From contig CAVAVT010000030.1 of NCBI GenBank assembly GCA_963592185.1, forward strand, positions 1-20,168: a stretch of 20,168 nt of DNA. The letters run 5' to 3'. This DNA is from CAVAVT01 sp963592185. Lineage in GTDB: Bacteria > Bacillota > Negativicutes > Selenomonadales > Selenomonadaceae. Under the pieces are notes generated by a model. The model saw only the letters and a program-made list of their open reading frames with translations, was not told where the DNA came from and made no database searches. The position numbers and the translations under genes are program-made. This document shows positions 7,539 to 15,397 of this stretch, piece by piece (the stretch's first letter is position 1; every line of letters begins with the position of its first letter).

Positions 7539-7583
7539 ATTTTAGGTAAATAGCCTTATTTGATTTAAAAAGGTGGTGATTGG

Positions 7584-8858
7584 ATGAGTGAACAGATACT
7601 AAAGGGCAGACCGGAAACCAACGGTGAAAGGCTGATGTCAAGACTTTATGAGCTGGGAAAGATTGGACGTAATTCTTCTGGGGGAATGGACAGACAGCTT
7701 GGAAGTGAAGCCGATGCAGAGGCAAGGAAATGGATTAGGGAACTTTGGCATGACAAAATGGGACTTGATGTGGCAGAGGATCCAATAGCAAATCTTTGGG
7801 GAACCATACCGGGAGATGTTGAGGGCCGGCCGATAATATTGGGTTCTCATCATGATTCAGTACCAAATGGAGGTATTTTTGACGGTCCCTTGGGAGTGCT
7901 TCTGGCAACAGAGGTAATGGAAACCATAAGGGAAAATAACATCCATTTAAAGCATCCTCTTCAGATAATATCCTTCACAGGAGAGGAGCCGAACTCCTTC
8001 GGAACATCCACTCTTGCCTCCAAGGTAATGTGCGGAAGGATGGGCCGTGAGGATATTGAAAAGCTAAGCGACAGAAATACTGGACGGCCGTTAAAAGATG
8101 CTATAGACGACCTTGGGGGAGATTTTGAGCATATAGAAAATGCCAGATATCCAAAGGACAAGGCAGCGGCATTCATTGAATGCCACATAGAGCAGGGAAG
8201 ACGGCTGATAGACAAAGGCGAATCCGTTGCAGCGGTCACATGCATAACAGGAATTTATCGTGAAAGGATAATTGTTGAAGGCGAGGCGAACCACGCCGGA
8301 ACTACTATCCCAAAGCATAGACGGGATGCCCTTTGCGGAGCTTCTGAAGTTTGTCTGGCTGTAGAAAAAATCATGAATGAGCCGGATATGACTGATTTGG
8401 CAGCAACCATAGGATATGTAAATGTGGAGCCAAATGCATCCAATATCATACCGGGAAGGGTTACATTGCTTTTAGACCTTAGAACCTGTGAACCGGAGAA
8501 GCGAAAAAAAGCTTTGGACAGATTGAAGGATGCTGTTGCTGAAATAGAGGCAAGAAGAAACATCCGCATAGTTAGGGAACTTCTGATAGACCAGTTGGAA
8601 ATGCCAATGTCTGAGACAGTAATAGATGCTCTGCTGGACGCCATGGAGTATGAGGGTCAGCCTCGAAGAAGCCTGGTTAGCATGGCAGGACATGATGCAT
8701 CCAATATGGCAAGACTTACCGAGTCAGCAATGCTGTTTGTTGCAAGTATCGGAGGATACAGCCATTGTCCTCAGGAAGATTCCAGACCAGAGGATATAGC
8801 AAAGGCGGCACAGGTGGTTTTGGATGCGGTGCTGCTGTTAGATGAAAGATTATCATAA
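7584..8858 (+). CDS. M20-family Zn amidohydrolase (N-carbamoylase / allantoate amidohydrolase group)
   Basis: Two-metal amidase that hydrolyses N-carbamoyl or ureido groups, and in some members other N-acyl amino acids. Metal ligands are visible: H89 (LGSHHDSV), D100 (GGIFDGPLG), E134/E135 (FTGEEPNSFGTS), H201 (ECHIEQG) and H394 (GGYSHCPQED). The dimerisation domain contains GEANHAGTTIPKHRRDAL. The 424-residue length fits. The ATG at 7584 follows AGGTGGTGA. It is first in a run of five plus-strand genes behind the consensus promoter and the leader terminator. Placed beside a HutF-like gene with no HutG in view, it may remove the formyl group from N-formylglutamate, or act on N-carbamoylglutamate. 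That assignment is inference. Confidence 0.85.
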   Translation: MSEQILKGRPETNGERLMSRLYELGKIGRNSSGGMDRQLGSEADAEARKWIRELWHDKMGLDVAEDPIANLWGTIPGDVEGRPIILGSHHDSVPNGGIFDGPLGVLLATEVMETIRENNIHLKHPLQIISFTGEEPNSFGTSTLASKVMCGRMGREDIEKLSDRNTGRPLKDAIDDLGGDFEHIENARYPKDKAAAFIECHIEQGRRLIDKGESVAAVTCITGIYRERIIVEGEANHAGTTIPKHRRDALCGASEVCLAVEKIMNEPDMTDLAATIGYVNVEPNASNIIPGRVTLLLDLRTCEPEKRKKALDRLKDAVAEIEARRNIRIVRELLIDQLEMPMSETVIDALLDAMEYEGQPRRSLVSMAGHDASNMARLTESAMLFVASIGGYSHCPQEDSRPEDIAKAAQVVLDAVLLLDERLS

Positions 8859-8892
8859 AAATAAGTGCTTAAAGAGATAAGGTGGACATAGC

Positions 8893-10212
8893 ATGAAAAT
8901 ATATGAGCCGGATGGCTGTCTTATAGAGAATGAATATAAAAAGGGTTTTGGCATAGCGGTTGAGGATGGAACAATAACGGCGGTTGGAGCTTCCAGCGAG
9001 CTTAAGGCAAAATATCCTGAAGCAGAGGTTGAGGTTTGGAGCGATACAGCAATTGTTCCGGGCACTATAAATGCCCATAACCACAGCTTCCAGAGTCTCC
9101 TCCGAGGAATTGCAGCCGACAGGCCTTTCCTGGAGTGGAGAGATGAATCCCTTTACAAATATTCACCAAAGCTTAGGCCGGAAGATATATATAATGGAGC
9201 CTTATTCGCCTTTTGTGAAATGATGAAATGCGGTGCAACCACAGTTTGTGATTTCTTTTACATGCACAATGATGGAGTAGCCGGAGATGAGTCTGTGGTA
9301 CAGGCCGCAAAGGATGCAGGAATCAGACTTGTACTGGCGAGAACCATGTACGACTGGGAGGGCGCACCTAAAGGATATCAGGAATCCGTTGCAACAGCTG
9401 TTGAAAACACTGAAGCCCTGATGAAAAAGTATTCTGGCGGAATGACAAAAGTTATTCCTGCCCCACACAGCCTCCATGCAGCAACTCCTGAAATGGTTCA
9501 GGCAGGACATGAGCTTGCCATGAAGTACAATACACCGATGCACATACATGTTGCAGAGGAACCCTTTGAGGTAGAACAGGTTGTAAAAGAAACAGGAAAG
9601 ACACCATTAAGATTTCTTGATGAGCTTGGAGTTGTGGATGATGCAATGTGCATAATCCATGGTGTATGGCTGGACCGTGAAGAGATTCAGCTCCTTGGAG
9701 ACAAGGGTGGAAAGCTTATATACTGTCCATCCAGCAACATGTTCCTGGCAGATGGAATTACTGATATACCGGCTTACATGGATTCGAAGGTTGGAATTGC
9801 CCTGGGCAGCGATGGTGCCTGCGGCAATAATCGAATCAGTGTATTTGAAGAGATGAGAATGGTTTCTATACTGCAGAAGGCCAAGACCTTAAATGCCCTT
9901 TGCGTAGATTATAAAATGGCCCAGCGTATGGGAACATTGGGAGGAGCAGAAGCTCTCAGACTTCCGGTTGGAAATATTGAAGCTGGTCTGAAGGCGGATT
10001 TCCTGGGAATCGATTTGAAGGATCTTTCCATGCAGCCGCTTTCCAAGAGCAACCAGTTCCTGCCGAACCTTATTTATTCCCTCCAGCCAACAGCTATAAA
10101 GCAGGTGGTTATAAATGGAGAAACTACCGTAAAGGAGGGAAAACTTACAAAGCTGGAAGATGCAGCACTTTTGGAACGCATCAATTCAACCATGAGGTAT
10201 CTTGAAGCCTGA
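8893..10212 (+). CDS. HutF-like amidohydrolase (probable N-formiminoglutamate deiminase)
   Basis: Metal-dependent deaminase of the amidohydrolase superfamily (TIM barrel). Metal ligands fit the mononuclear deaminase pattern: H62-x-H64 (INAHNHSFQSLLRG), H219 (MHIHVAEEP), H256 (IIHGVW) and D307 (ALGSDGACGNN). HutF-like traits are the HNHSFQ start, FLEWRDESLY, and FFYMHNDG, which resembles FHYVHHD in HutF. The GSDGACGNNRISVFEEMR segment is closer to the ATZ/TRZ and S-adenosylhomocysteine deaminase branch. With hutU and hutI downstream, deimination of N-formimino-L-glutamate to N-formylglutamate is the best guess. A guanine- or triazine-type deaminase remains possible. The 439-residue length fits either; the start follows AAGGTGG. 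Confidence 0.75.
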   Translation: MKIYEPDGCLIENEYKKGFGIAVEDGTITAVGASSELKAKYPEAEVEVWSDTAIVPGTINAHNHSFQSLLRGIAADRPFLEWRDESLYKYSPKLRPEDIYNGALFAFCEMMKCGATTVCDFFYMHNDGVAGDESVVQAAKDAGIRLVLARTMYDWEGAPKGYQESVATAVENTEALMKKYSGGMTKVIPAPHSLHAATPEMVQAGHELAMKYNTPMHIHVAEEPFEVEQVVKETGKTPLRFLDELGVVDDAMCIIHGVWLDREEIQLLGDKGGKLIYCPSSNMFLADGITDIPAYMDSKVGIALGSDGACGNNRISVFEEMRMVSILQKAKTLNALCVDYKMAQRMGTLGGAEALRLPVGNIEAGLKADFLGIDLKDLSMQPLSKSNQFLPNLIYSLQPTAIKQVVINGETTVKEGKLTKLEDAALLERINSTMRYLEA

Positions 10213-10254
10213 TTAAGGAATACAGATACCCTATCCTAAAGAGGTGTAATTAAT

Positions 10255-11454
10255 ATGAAATTAACAGATGAAGAAAAGGCCATGCTGGATGGTGAATATG
10301 GTGAAGGTACCCAGCTGGCAATGAAGGTTTTAGTGGCAATCGGCGAGGCTTACGATGCACCATACATGGTTCCTGTATCCAGAACCCATGTGGCTCTCAG
10401 CAATCAGGAGGCAGACCTTTGGTTTGCTGAACGCCTGGCAGAGGGTGGTGCAAAATGCCGGGTAAGACCTACAGTAAATCCAAGCTTCAACTGGTGCCAG
10501 TGTGAGGAATTCACCACCGTTGAACCTGAGGATTTGGATATAGTAAAGAGAACCCACAAGGCATACAATCAGCTGGGGGCAATCATGACCTACGATTGTA
10601 CTCCGTACCTTGAGCGCAATATTCCATACTTTGGAGAAATAATCGCATTTTCCGAGTCCAGTGCAACACCTTTTGTAAATTCTGTTTATGGCGCACGCTC
10701 TAATAGAGAGTCAGCACAGAGTGCATTGTGCTCAGCTGTTACCGGTGTAACTCCGTATTACGGATTCCTGCTTGATGAAAATCGTGCCGGAAATGTACTG
10801 GTTCATGTTGAAGCTGACATGAAGAGCGATTTTGACTATCAGATGCTTGGATATAAGGCTCCAGAAAAAACTGGATTCTGCATACCTGTATTTGAAGGTT
10901 TGGAGCATCCCAGCAAGGAAGCTTTGATGAACTTCGGTGCACAGCTCAATACCGGCGGCAATGTGGCACTTTACCACATCCTTGGATTTACTCCTGAGGC
11001 AAAGACAATGGAGCAGGCATTCCAGGGCAAGAAGCCGGAGCGTGAGGTTGTTATTACCGAAGCTGACCTGAAGGCAATGCGTGAAGAGCTTACAGCTCCT
11101 GGCGGAAAAATTGATTTTGCACTGTATGGATGTCCACATTTCACCATCGACCAGGTAACTACCATTGCGGAAATGGTAAAGGGCAAGAAGCTGGCTGTTC
11201 CGATGTTCGTAATGACCTCAGCACTTACTCGCAGACTGGCTGAGAAAATGGGTTATTACGATATTATTCACGAAGCTGGCGGATATATCATTGAAGATAC
11301 CTGTATGGACCAGCCTTGCTGGAAGTTCCTGTATGGTAAAAAGGGTATCACCGATTCTCCAAAATGTGCATATTACACAAAGAGACGTCAGATGGATTTC
11401 GTAATTGCGCCTCTTGAAGACAGTGTTGAAGCAGCCTTGAAGGGCAGCTATTAA
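10255..11454 (+). CDS. Aconitase X catalytic (large) subunit, DUF521 family
   Basis: Large subunit of the two-gene form of aconitase X, an Fe-S dehydratase family. Characterised members dehydrate cis-3-hydroxy-L-proline (bacteria) or mevalonate 5-phosphate (archaea). The 399-residue product has candidate cluster or active-site cysteines C81/C83 (NWCQCEEF), C115 (YDCTPYL), C293 (YGCPHFT), C350 and C355 (EDTCMDQPCW) and C371 (PKCAYYTKRR). The ATG at 10255 follows AGAGGTG. The small subunit starts 13 nt after its stop, with its ribosome site overlapping the stop. Embedding in a hut-type cluster suggests neither proline nor mevalonate is the substrate here; the true substrate is unknown. Confidence 0.9.
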   Translation: MKLTDEEKAMLDGEYGEGTQLAMKVLVAIGEAYDAPYMVPVSRTHVALSNQEADLWFAERLAEGGAKCRVRPTVNPSFNWCQCEEFTTVEPEDLDIVKRTHKAYNQLGAIMTYDCTPYLERNIPYFGEIIAFSESSATPFVNSVYGARSNRESAQSALCSAVTGVTPYYGFLLDENRAGNVLVHVEADMKSDFDYQMLGYKAPEKTGFCIPVFEGLEHPSKEALMNFGAQLNTGGNVALYHILGFTPEAKTMEQAFQGKKPEREVVITEADLKAMREELTAPGGKIDFALYGCPHFTIDQVTTIAEMVKGKKLAVPMFVMTSALTRRLAEKMGYYDIIHEAGGYIIEDTCMDQPCWKFLYGKKGITDSPKCAYYTKRRQMDFVIAPLEDSVEAALKGSY

Positions 11455-11467
11455 GGAGGTTCGCAAA

Positions 11468-11887
11468 ATGGAAAATAAGACATTTGATTGTCATAAAATT
11501 GCTGGTGGCTCTGCAAAGGGCGAGATTCTTTATTCAAAGGATCCAATGTGCTTCTATTTGATTGATCCTAAAACAGGAGTTGTAATCGAGAAGGAACACT
11601 GCCTTTACGGACAGTCTATAACCGGAAAAATCCTTGTATTCCCTTACGGAAAAGGAAGTTCAGTTGTACAGGCTGACGGCATGTACCAGCTTAAGCTGAC
11701 AGGAATGGAGCCAGCAGGAATGATTGTTCAGGATGCTGATACAACTCTTGCAGCCAGCGCAATCATATTTGATTCTCCTATGGTGAATAAAATTGATCCT
11801 GAATTTTATTCGGCAGCTGCTGACGGCAGTCTTGACGGCCATGAGGCTGCACTTGATGCAGATAATGGAAAGCTGACCCTGCTTTAA
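11468..11887 (+). CDS. Aconitase X swivel-domain (small) subunit, DUF126 family
   Basis: Small partner of the preceding protein; it corresponds to the swivel domain of aconitases and helps close the active site. The 139-residue product shows the family outline: KIAGGSAKGEILYSKDPMCFYLIDPKTGVVIEKEHCLYGQSITGKILVFPYGKGSSV, then the IVQDADTTLAASAIIFDSPMV segment. AAGGAGG (11453-11459) overlaps the upstream stop, so translation is probably coupled to the large subunit. The dehydrogenase follows 15 nt later. Confidence 0.9.
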   Translation: MENKTFDCHKIAGGSAKGEILYSKDPMCFYLIDPKTGVVIEKEHCLYGQSITGKILVFPYGKGSSVVQADGMYQLKLTGMEPAGMIVQDADTTLAASAIIFDSPMVNKIDPEFYSAAADGSLDGHEAALDADNGKLTLL

Positions 11888-11902
11888 TCGTGAGGTGTTA
11901 AG

Positions 11903-12868
11903 ATGAGTGAATTAGTTTGGATTATAGATGAGGAATGGAAGGATTACGAAGAGGACAAGGCGATTCTTGCAAAGGAACTGCCAAATGCCGAAGTAAGATT
12001 TTCCAGCTACGATTATGAAAAAGATCTTGAGGAATTTGGAAAGGATGCAGATTTTATTCTGGCACAGATATACGTTCCAATTCCCGAAGAGGTTATCAAC
12101 AAGCTTACAAAGTGCAAAGGCATTGCGGTGTATGGCGGCGGTTATGACCGAATCGACATCAAGGCCGCTAGAGCAAAAGGCATATCAGTTACCAATGTAA
12201 GCGGCTACTGCATCGAGGATATTGCAGAATACGTTATGGCAGCAATATTCAAGTATGGCAAGATGCTTGACGGCTATGGCGAGACCATGGCGGCAGGAAA
12301 CTGGGGAGCACAGGCTGTGGATGAGCCAATACACAGACTTTCCACACGAACACTTCTCATTGCTGGATGCGGCCGTATAGGCAGCCATGTTGGAAAGCTT
12401 GCACAGAAGCTTGGCATGACGGTACTGGGATATGACCCATATGTCAGCAAGGAACGCTTGGCTGAACGTGGTATAGAAAAGGTTGAGCTGGAAGAAGGCT
12501 TTAGGAAGGCTGATTACATCAGTGTTCATATAAAGCTGGATGAAAAAACAAAGGGTGTCATCGGCAAGGATTTGTTTGATGTAATGAAGCCAGATGCCAT
12601 ACTTATCAATACCTCCAGAGGTGCTATTCTTGATGAGGCAGCATTGATTGAGGCTGTAAAGGCTGGCAAGCTTGGCGGAGCTGTACTGGATGTAGTAACC
12701 AATGAGCCGCCAAGTGTGGATGACCCCATATTGCATACTCCGGGGATACAGGTTACTCCTCACATATCATATATTTCCAAGGAATCCTACAGTGAACTGA
12801 AGAGACGTACCGTTTATAACGGACTTGCGATGTTCCGTGGACAGGATACACCGGATTTGGTTAATTAA
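11903..12868 (+). CDS. NAD-dependent D-2-hydroxyacid dehydrogenase
   Basis: Oxidises a D-2-hydroxy acid to a 2-keto acid or the reverse. The 321-residue product has the Rossmann motif GCGRIGSHVGKLAQKLG followed by the acidic D of GYDPY, which favours NAD over NADP. The catalytic triad is visible: R239 (NTSRGAIL), E268 (TNEPPS) and H287 (TPHISYIS). The family is broad (D-lactate, phosphoglycerate, hydroxypyruvate, CtbP-like), so the substrate cannot be read from sequence. It is the last gene of the unit with aconitase X, so its substrate is probably linked to that enzyme's substrate or product. An imidazole-lactate or imidazole-pyruvate interconversion is an attractive but untested idea. Confidence 0.88.
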   Translation: MSELVWIIDEEWKDYEEDKAILAKELPNAEVRFSSYDYEKDLEEFGKDADFILAQIYVPIPEEVINKLTKCKGIAVYGGGYDRIDIKAARAKGISVTNVSGYCIEDIAEYVMAAIFKYGKMLDGYGETMAAGNWGAQAVDEPIHRLSTRTLLIAGCGRIGSHVGKLAQKLGMTVLGYDPYVSKERLAERGIEKVELEEGFRKADYISVHIKLDEKTKGVIGKDLFDVMKPDAILINTSRGAILDEAALIEAVKAGKLGGAVLDVVTNEPPSVDDPILHTPGIQVTPHISYISKESYSELKRRTVYNGLAMFRGQDTPDLVN

Positions 12869-12869
12869 A

Positions 12870-12939
12870 AGCATATTAGGCAGCAGAGCAAAGGCGCTCG
12901 ACATGGTATAAGATACATGTCTGCAGCTTTGCTTTTTTT
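12870..12939 (+). promoter_or_regulatory. Leader copy 2: conserved box plus terminator before the binding-protein gene
   Basis: Just after the dehydrogenase stop, CATATTAGGCAGC precedes the box AGCAAAGGCGCT (12887-12898). The box can fold as GAGC-[AAAGGC]-GCTC (4 bp). The terminator here uses the left of the box: AGCAAAG (12887-12893) pairs with CTTTGCT (12927-12933), with an inner GACATG/CATGTC stem, followed by T7 (12933-12939). Box hairpin and terminator are mutually exclusive. No clear promoter lies directly before it, so it may act on read-through transcripts from the upstream unit. Confidence 0.72.
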
Positions 12940-12942
12940 ATA

Positions 12943-12984
12943 TCCGGATTTTCCGGAGATGGCCGTGCAGCCGCTGTAGCTGCA
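12943..12984 (+). other. Two further hairpins in the leader of the binding-protein gene
   Basis: TCCGGA-TTT-TCCGGA (12943-12957) and TGCAGC (12966-12971) pairing with GCTGCA (12979-12984) lie between the leader terminator and the ribosome site. Neither has a T-run. They could stabilise the 5' end of a highly expressed message. Confidence 0.45.
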
Positions 12985-13020
12985 GGTTGATTTAGGGAGA
13001 AAGAGATAGAGGTGTTTGAA

Positions 13021-14025
13021 ATGAAAGCTATTTGGAAAAAAATGATTTCAGTTGCACTGGCAGCAACCCTTGCTGTAGGTGTAGCAGGATGCGGTTCATC
13101 CTCAAAGGAGGCTTCCTCAGGAAGTGCTGAAGCTCCTGAAGCAATCATTGGAATGGCTTCCTGGATAGGTTTTGCTCCACTGTATATCGCAGAGGAAAAG
13201 GGCTATTTCAAGGATCATGGTGCAAATGTAACAATCCAGTCTGTTGAGTCCAAGGCTGATAGCAAGAGTGCAATGGCTGCAGGCCGTATTCAGGCTGTAT
13301 GTACCACAATTGATACCCACGTAACCAACGCTTCTGCCGGTATTGACCTGGCACAGATTCTTGCTTTGGATACCTCCACCGGCGGTGACGGTATTATTGC
13401 AAAGAAAGAGTTTAAGAGTCTTGAGGATTTGAAGGGCAAAACCGTTGCATTGGATACCACTGGCGGCGCTGACTTCTTCTGGTTCCAGTATCTCCTTGCT
13501 GAAAAGGGCATGACTATTAAAGACTTCAATGTACAGAACATGTCCGCTGGTGATGCAGGTGCAGCATTCGTTGCTGGCAAGGTTGATGCAGCTATTACCT
13601 GGCAGCCATGGCTCTCCAAGGCTTCCAACACTGACTTCGGCTACACTATGATGGACAGTAAGGCAAGCCCTGGCGTTATTGTTGATACCCTGGCAATCCG
13701 CAAGGATTATCTGAAGGAGCATCCTGAAGTAGGTAAGGCTATCACTGCTGCATGGTACGATTCCATTAAGTTCCTGAATGAGAATCCTGATGAGGCTGTT
13801 GCAATCATTGCTAAGCACATTGGTGAGAAGCCAGAGGCTGTTAAGTCCGAGCTTGCTGACGTAACCTTCTATGATGAAGCTGGCAACAAGGCATACTTCG
13901 GTACTAAGGAGAACCCTGGCGAGTTCTACAAAGTTACCAAGATGGCATCCGATTTGTGGCTGAAGCTTGGTCTTATCGAAAAGGCTGTTGACCCGGCATC
14001 TGTTATTGATGGCAGCTGCCTTTGA
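13021..14025 (+). CDS. ABC transporter substrate-binding lipoprotein, NitT/TauT (NMT1/SsuA-like) family
   Basis: Captures the substrate outside the membrane and delivers it to the permease. The N-terminus MKAIWKKMISVALAATLAVGVAGC is a lipoprotein signal with lipobox GVAGC. The mature protein begins with a Ser/Gly/Glu linker and then IIGMASWIGFAPLYIAEEKGYFKDHGANVTIQ, the hallmark of the NMT1/SsuA-like binding proteins, with GGADFFWFQYLLAEKG and AAFVAGKVDAAITWQPWLSKA later. I chose the ATG at 13021 (334 residues), 8 nt after AGAGG; an in-frame GTG at 13012 overlaps that site. The usual ligands of this family are nitrate, sulfonates, thiamine precursors and riboflavin. Here the neighbours suggest urocanate or another imidazole compound. 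Confidence 0.9.
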   Translation: MKAIWKKMISVALAATLAVGVAGCGSSSKEASSGSAEAPEAIIGMASWIGFAPLYIAEEKGYFKDHGANVTIQSVESKADSKSAMAAGRIQAVCTTIDTHVTNASAGIDLAQILALDTSTGGDGIIAKKEFKSLEDLKGKTVALDTTGGADFFWFQYLLAEKGMTIKDFNVQNMSAGDAGAAFVAGKVDAAITWQPWLSKASNTDFGYTMMDSKASPGVIVDTLAIRKDYLKEHPEVGKAITAAWYDSIKFLNENPDEAVAIIAKHIGEKPEAVKSELADVTFYDEAGNKAYFGTKENPGEFYKVTKMASDLWLKLGLIEKAVDPASVIDGSCL

Positions 14026-14076
14026 TAAACGGATAAGTCTTCAATACTGATTCCGGAAAGTGATTGTAAAGTATGG

Positions 14077-14110
14077 AGGACGCGGCTCTATAGAATCGCG
14101 TCCTTCAAAT
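14077..14110 (+). terminator. Possible terminator or attenuator between the binding-protein gene and hutI
   Basis: AGGACGCG (14077-14084) pairs perfectly with CGCGTCCT (14097-14104) around a 12-nt loop. The tail TCAAATTTT is only moderately T-rich, so some read-through into hutI is likely. This would let the binding protein be made in excess over the enzymes. The conserved AGCAAAGGCGCT box is absent here. Confidence 0.5.
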
Positions 14111-14128
14111 TTTAAGGAGGTGGGAGCG

Positions 14129-15361
14129 ATGTCCGGACTGATAATAGGCAACATAGGTCGTTTGGTGACACCGGAAGGAATCACCGCTCACCATGGCAAG
14201 GACATGAACAATGTCCGTGTATATAAAAATGCCACTGTATATACAGAAGATGGAATAATTACTGACATTAAAGAAAACGATATCAAAGCTGAACGTTATG
14301 ACGGGGAGTACATAGATGCTGGTGGAAAATGTGCAATACCTGGCTTTATAGATCCCCATACCCATTTACTGTTTGGAGGAAGCCGCCCAGATGAATTTTT
14401 AGACAGATTGGCAGGAGTTCCGTATTTGGAGCTTCTGGAGCGTGGCGGCGGAATCGTAAGTACAATGAGGGCTACAAGATCTGCAGGGGAATATGAACTT
14501 TATTCCACAGCGGCAAATACCTTAAAGAGTATGTTAAAGCTCGGTGTAACAACCGTAGAAATCAAAAGCGGATATGGGCTTGACAAGGAAACAGAAATTA
14601 AAATGCTTCACATTGCCAAGAAGCTTTCCGAGGAATTCCCGATTACCGTAAAAAGAACTTTTCTTGGTGCCCATGCTGTGCCACCGGAATATGCAGGAAA
14701 CAGCACAGCGTACATTAAGTATATTATTGATGACGTCCTTCCAGAAATTGCTGATGAGGGACTGGCTGATTTTTGTGATGTGTTCTGTGAAACGGGAGTA
14801 TTCACAATTGAGGAATCCCGTGAACTTTTAAATGTAGCGAAGACAATGGGCATGAAGGCAAAAATTCATGCAGATGAAATATATTCCACTGGAGGAGCTG
14901 GTCTTGCGGCGGAGCTTGGGGCGGTTAGTGCCGACCATCTGCTTGCAATATCCGATAATGATATCAGCTCTATGGCAAAAAGTGATACAGTAGCTGTGCT
15001 TTTGCCAGCAACAGCATTCTGTATGAGAAAGAATTTTGCCCCAGCAAGAAAAATGATTGATTCTGGATGCGCTGTGGCACTGGCAAGCGACTATAACCCT
15101 GGCAGCTGCTATACCTATTCTGTGCCGCTGGTAATGGCACTGGCTGTAATCGGAATGCACATGAGCATGAACGAGGTTCTGACCGCTATGACACTTAATG
15201 CAGCGGCAGCACTGGATTCCGCTGACAGCTGCGGCAGTATTGAGATTGGTAAAAAAGCCGATATACTGCTGCTTAAGGAGGACCGTCCGGAGTTCCTGGT
15301 TTATCAGACCGGTATAAACCAGGTGGAACACGTTATTCAGAATGGTGAATTTTTATTTTAA
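14129..15361 (+). CDS. hutI: Imidazolonepropionase (HutI)
   Basis: Hydrolyses 4-imidazolone-5-propionate to N-formimino-L-glutamate, the third step of histidine degradation, in the cytosol. Metal site residues include H77-x-H79 (DPHTHLLFGGSRPDEF), the histidine of FLGAHAVPPEY, the KIHADEIYSTGGAGLAAELGAVSADHL segment, and the aspartate of ALASDYNPGS. I chose the ATG at 14129 (410 residues, usual length) because AAGGAGG (14114-14120) stands 8 nt upstream. A longer in-frame reading from 14060 would run through the hairpin at 14077-14104. hutU follows after 36 nt. Confidence 0.95.
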   Translation: MSGLIIGNIGRLVTPEGITAHHGKDMNNVRVYKNATVYTEDGIITDIKENDIKAERYDGEYIDAGGKCAIPGFIDPHTHLLFGGSRPDEFLDRLAGVPYLELLERGGGIVSTMRATRSAGEYELYSTAANTLKSMLKLGVTTVEIKSGYGLDKETEIKMLHIAKKLSEEFPITVKRTFLGAHAVPPEYAGNSTAYIKYIIDDVLPEIADEGLADFCDVFCETGVFTIEESRELLNVAKTMGMKAKIHADEIYSTGGAGLAAELGAVSADHLLAISDNDISSMAKSDTVAVLLPATAFCMRKNFAPARKMIDSGCAVALASDYNPGSCYTYSVPLVMALAVIGMHMSMNEVLTAMTLNAAAALDSADSCGSIEIGKKADILLLKEDRPEFLVYQTGINQVEHVIQNGEFLF

Positions 15362-15397
15362 TTAAAAGGTTTTCATATATAAAAGGAGCTGCTAAAA

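Noticed and set aside
7452..7540. Known metabolite riboswitch (c-di-GMP, purine, lysine or glycine type) in the repeated leaders
   Set aside because: The leaders are too short (about 45-90 nt before the terminator end) and lack the conserved cores of those classes as I know them; only the short box is shared.
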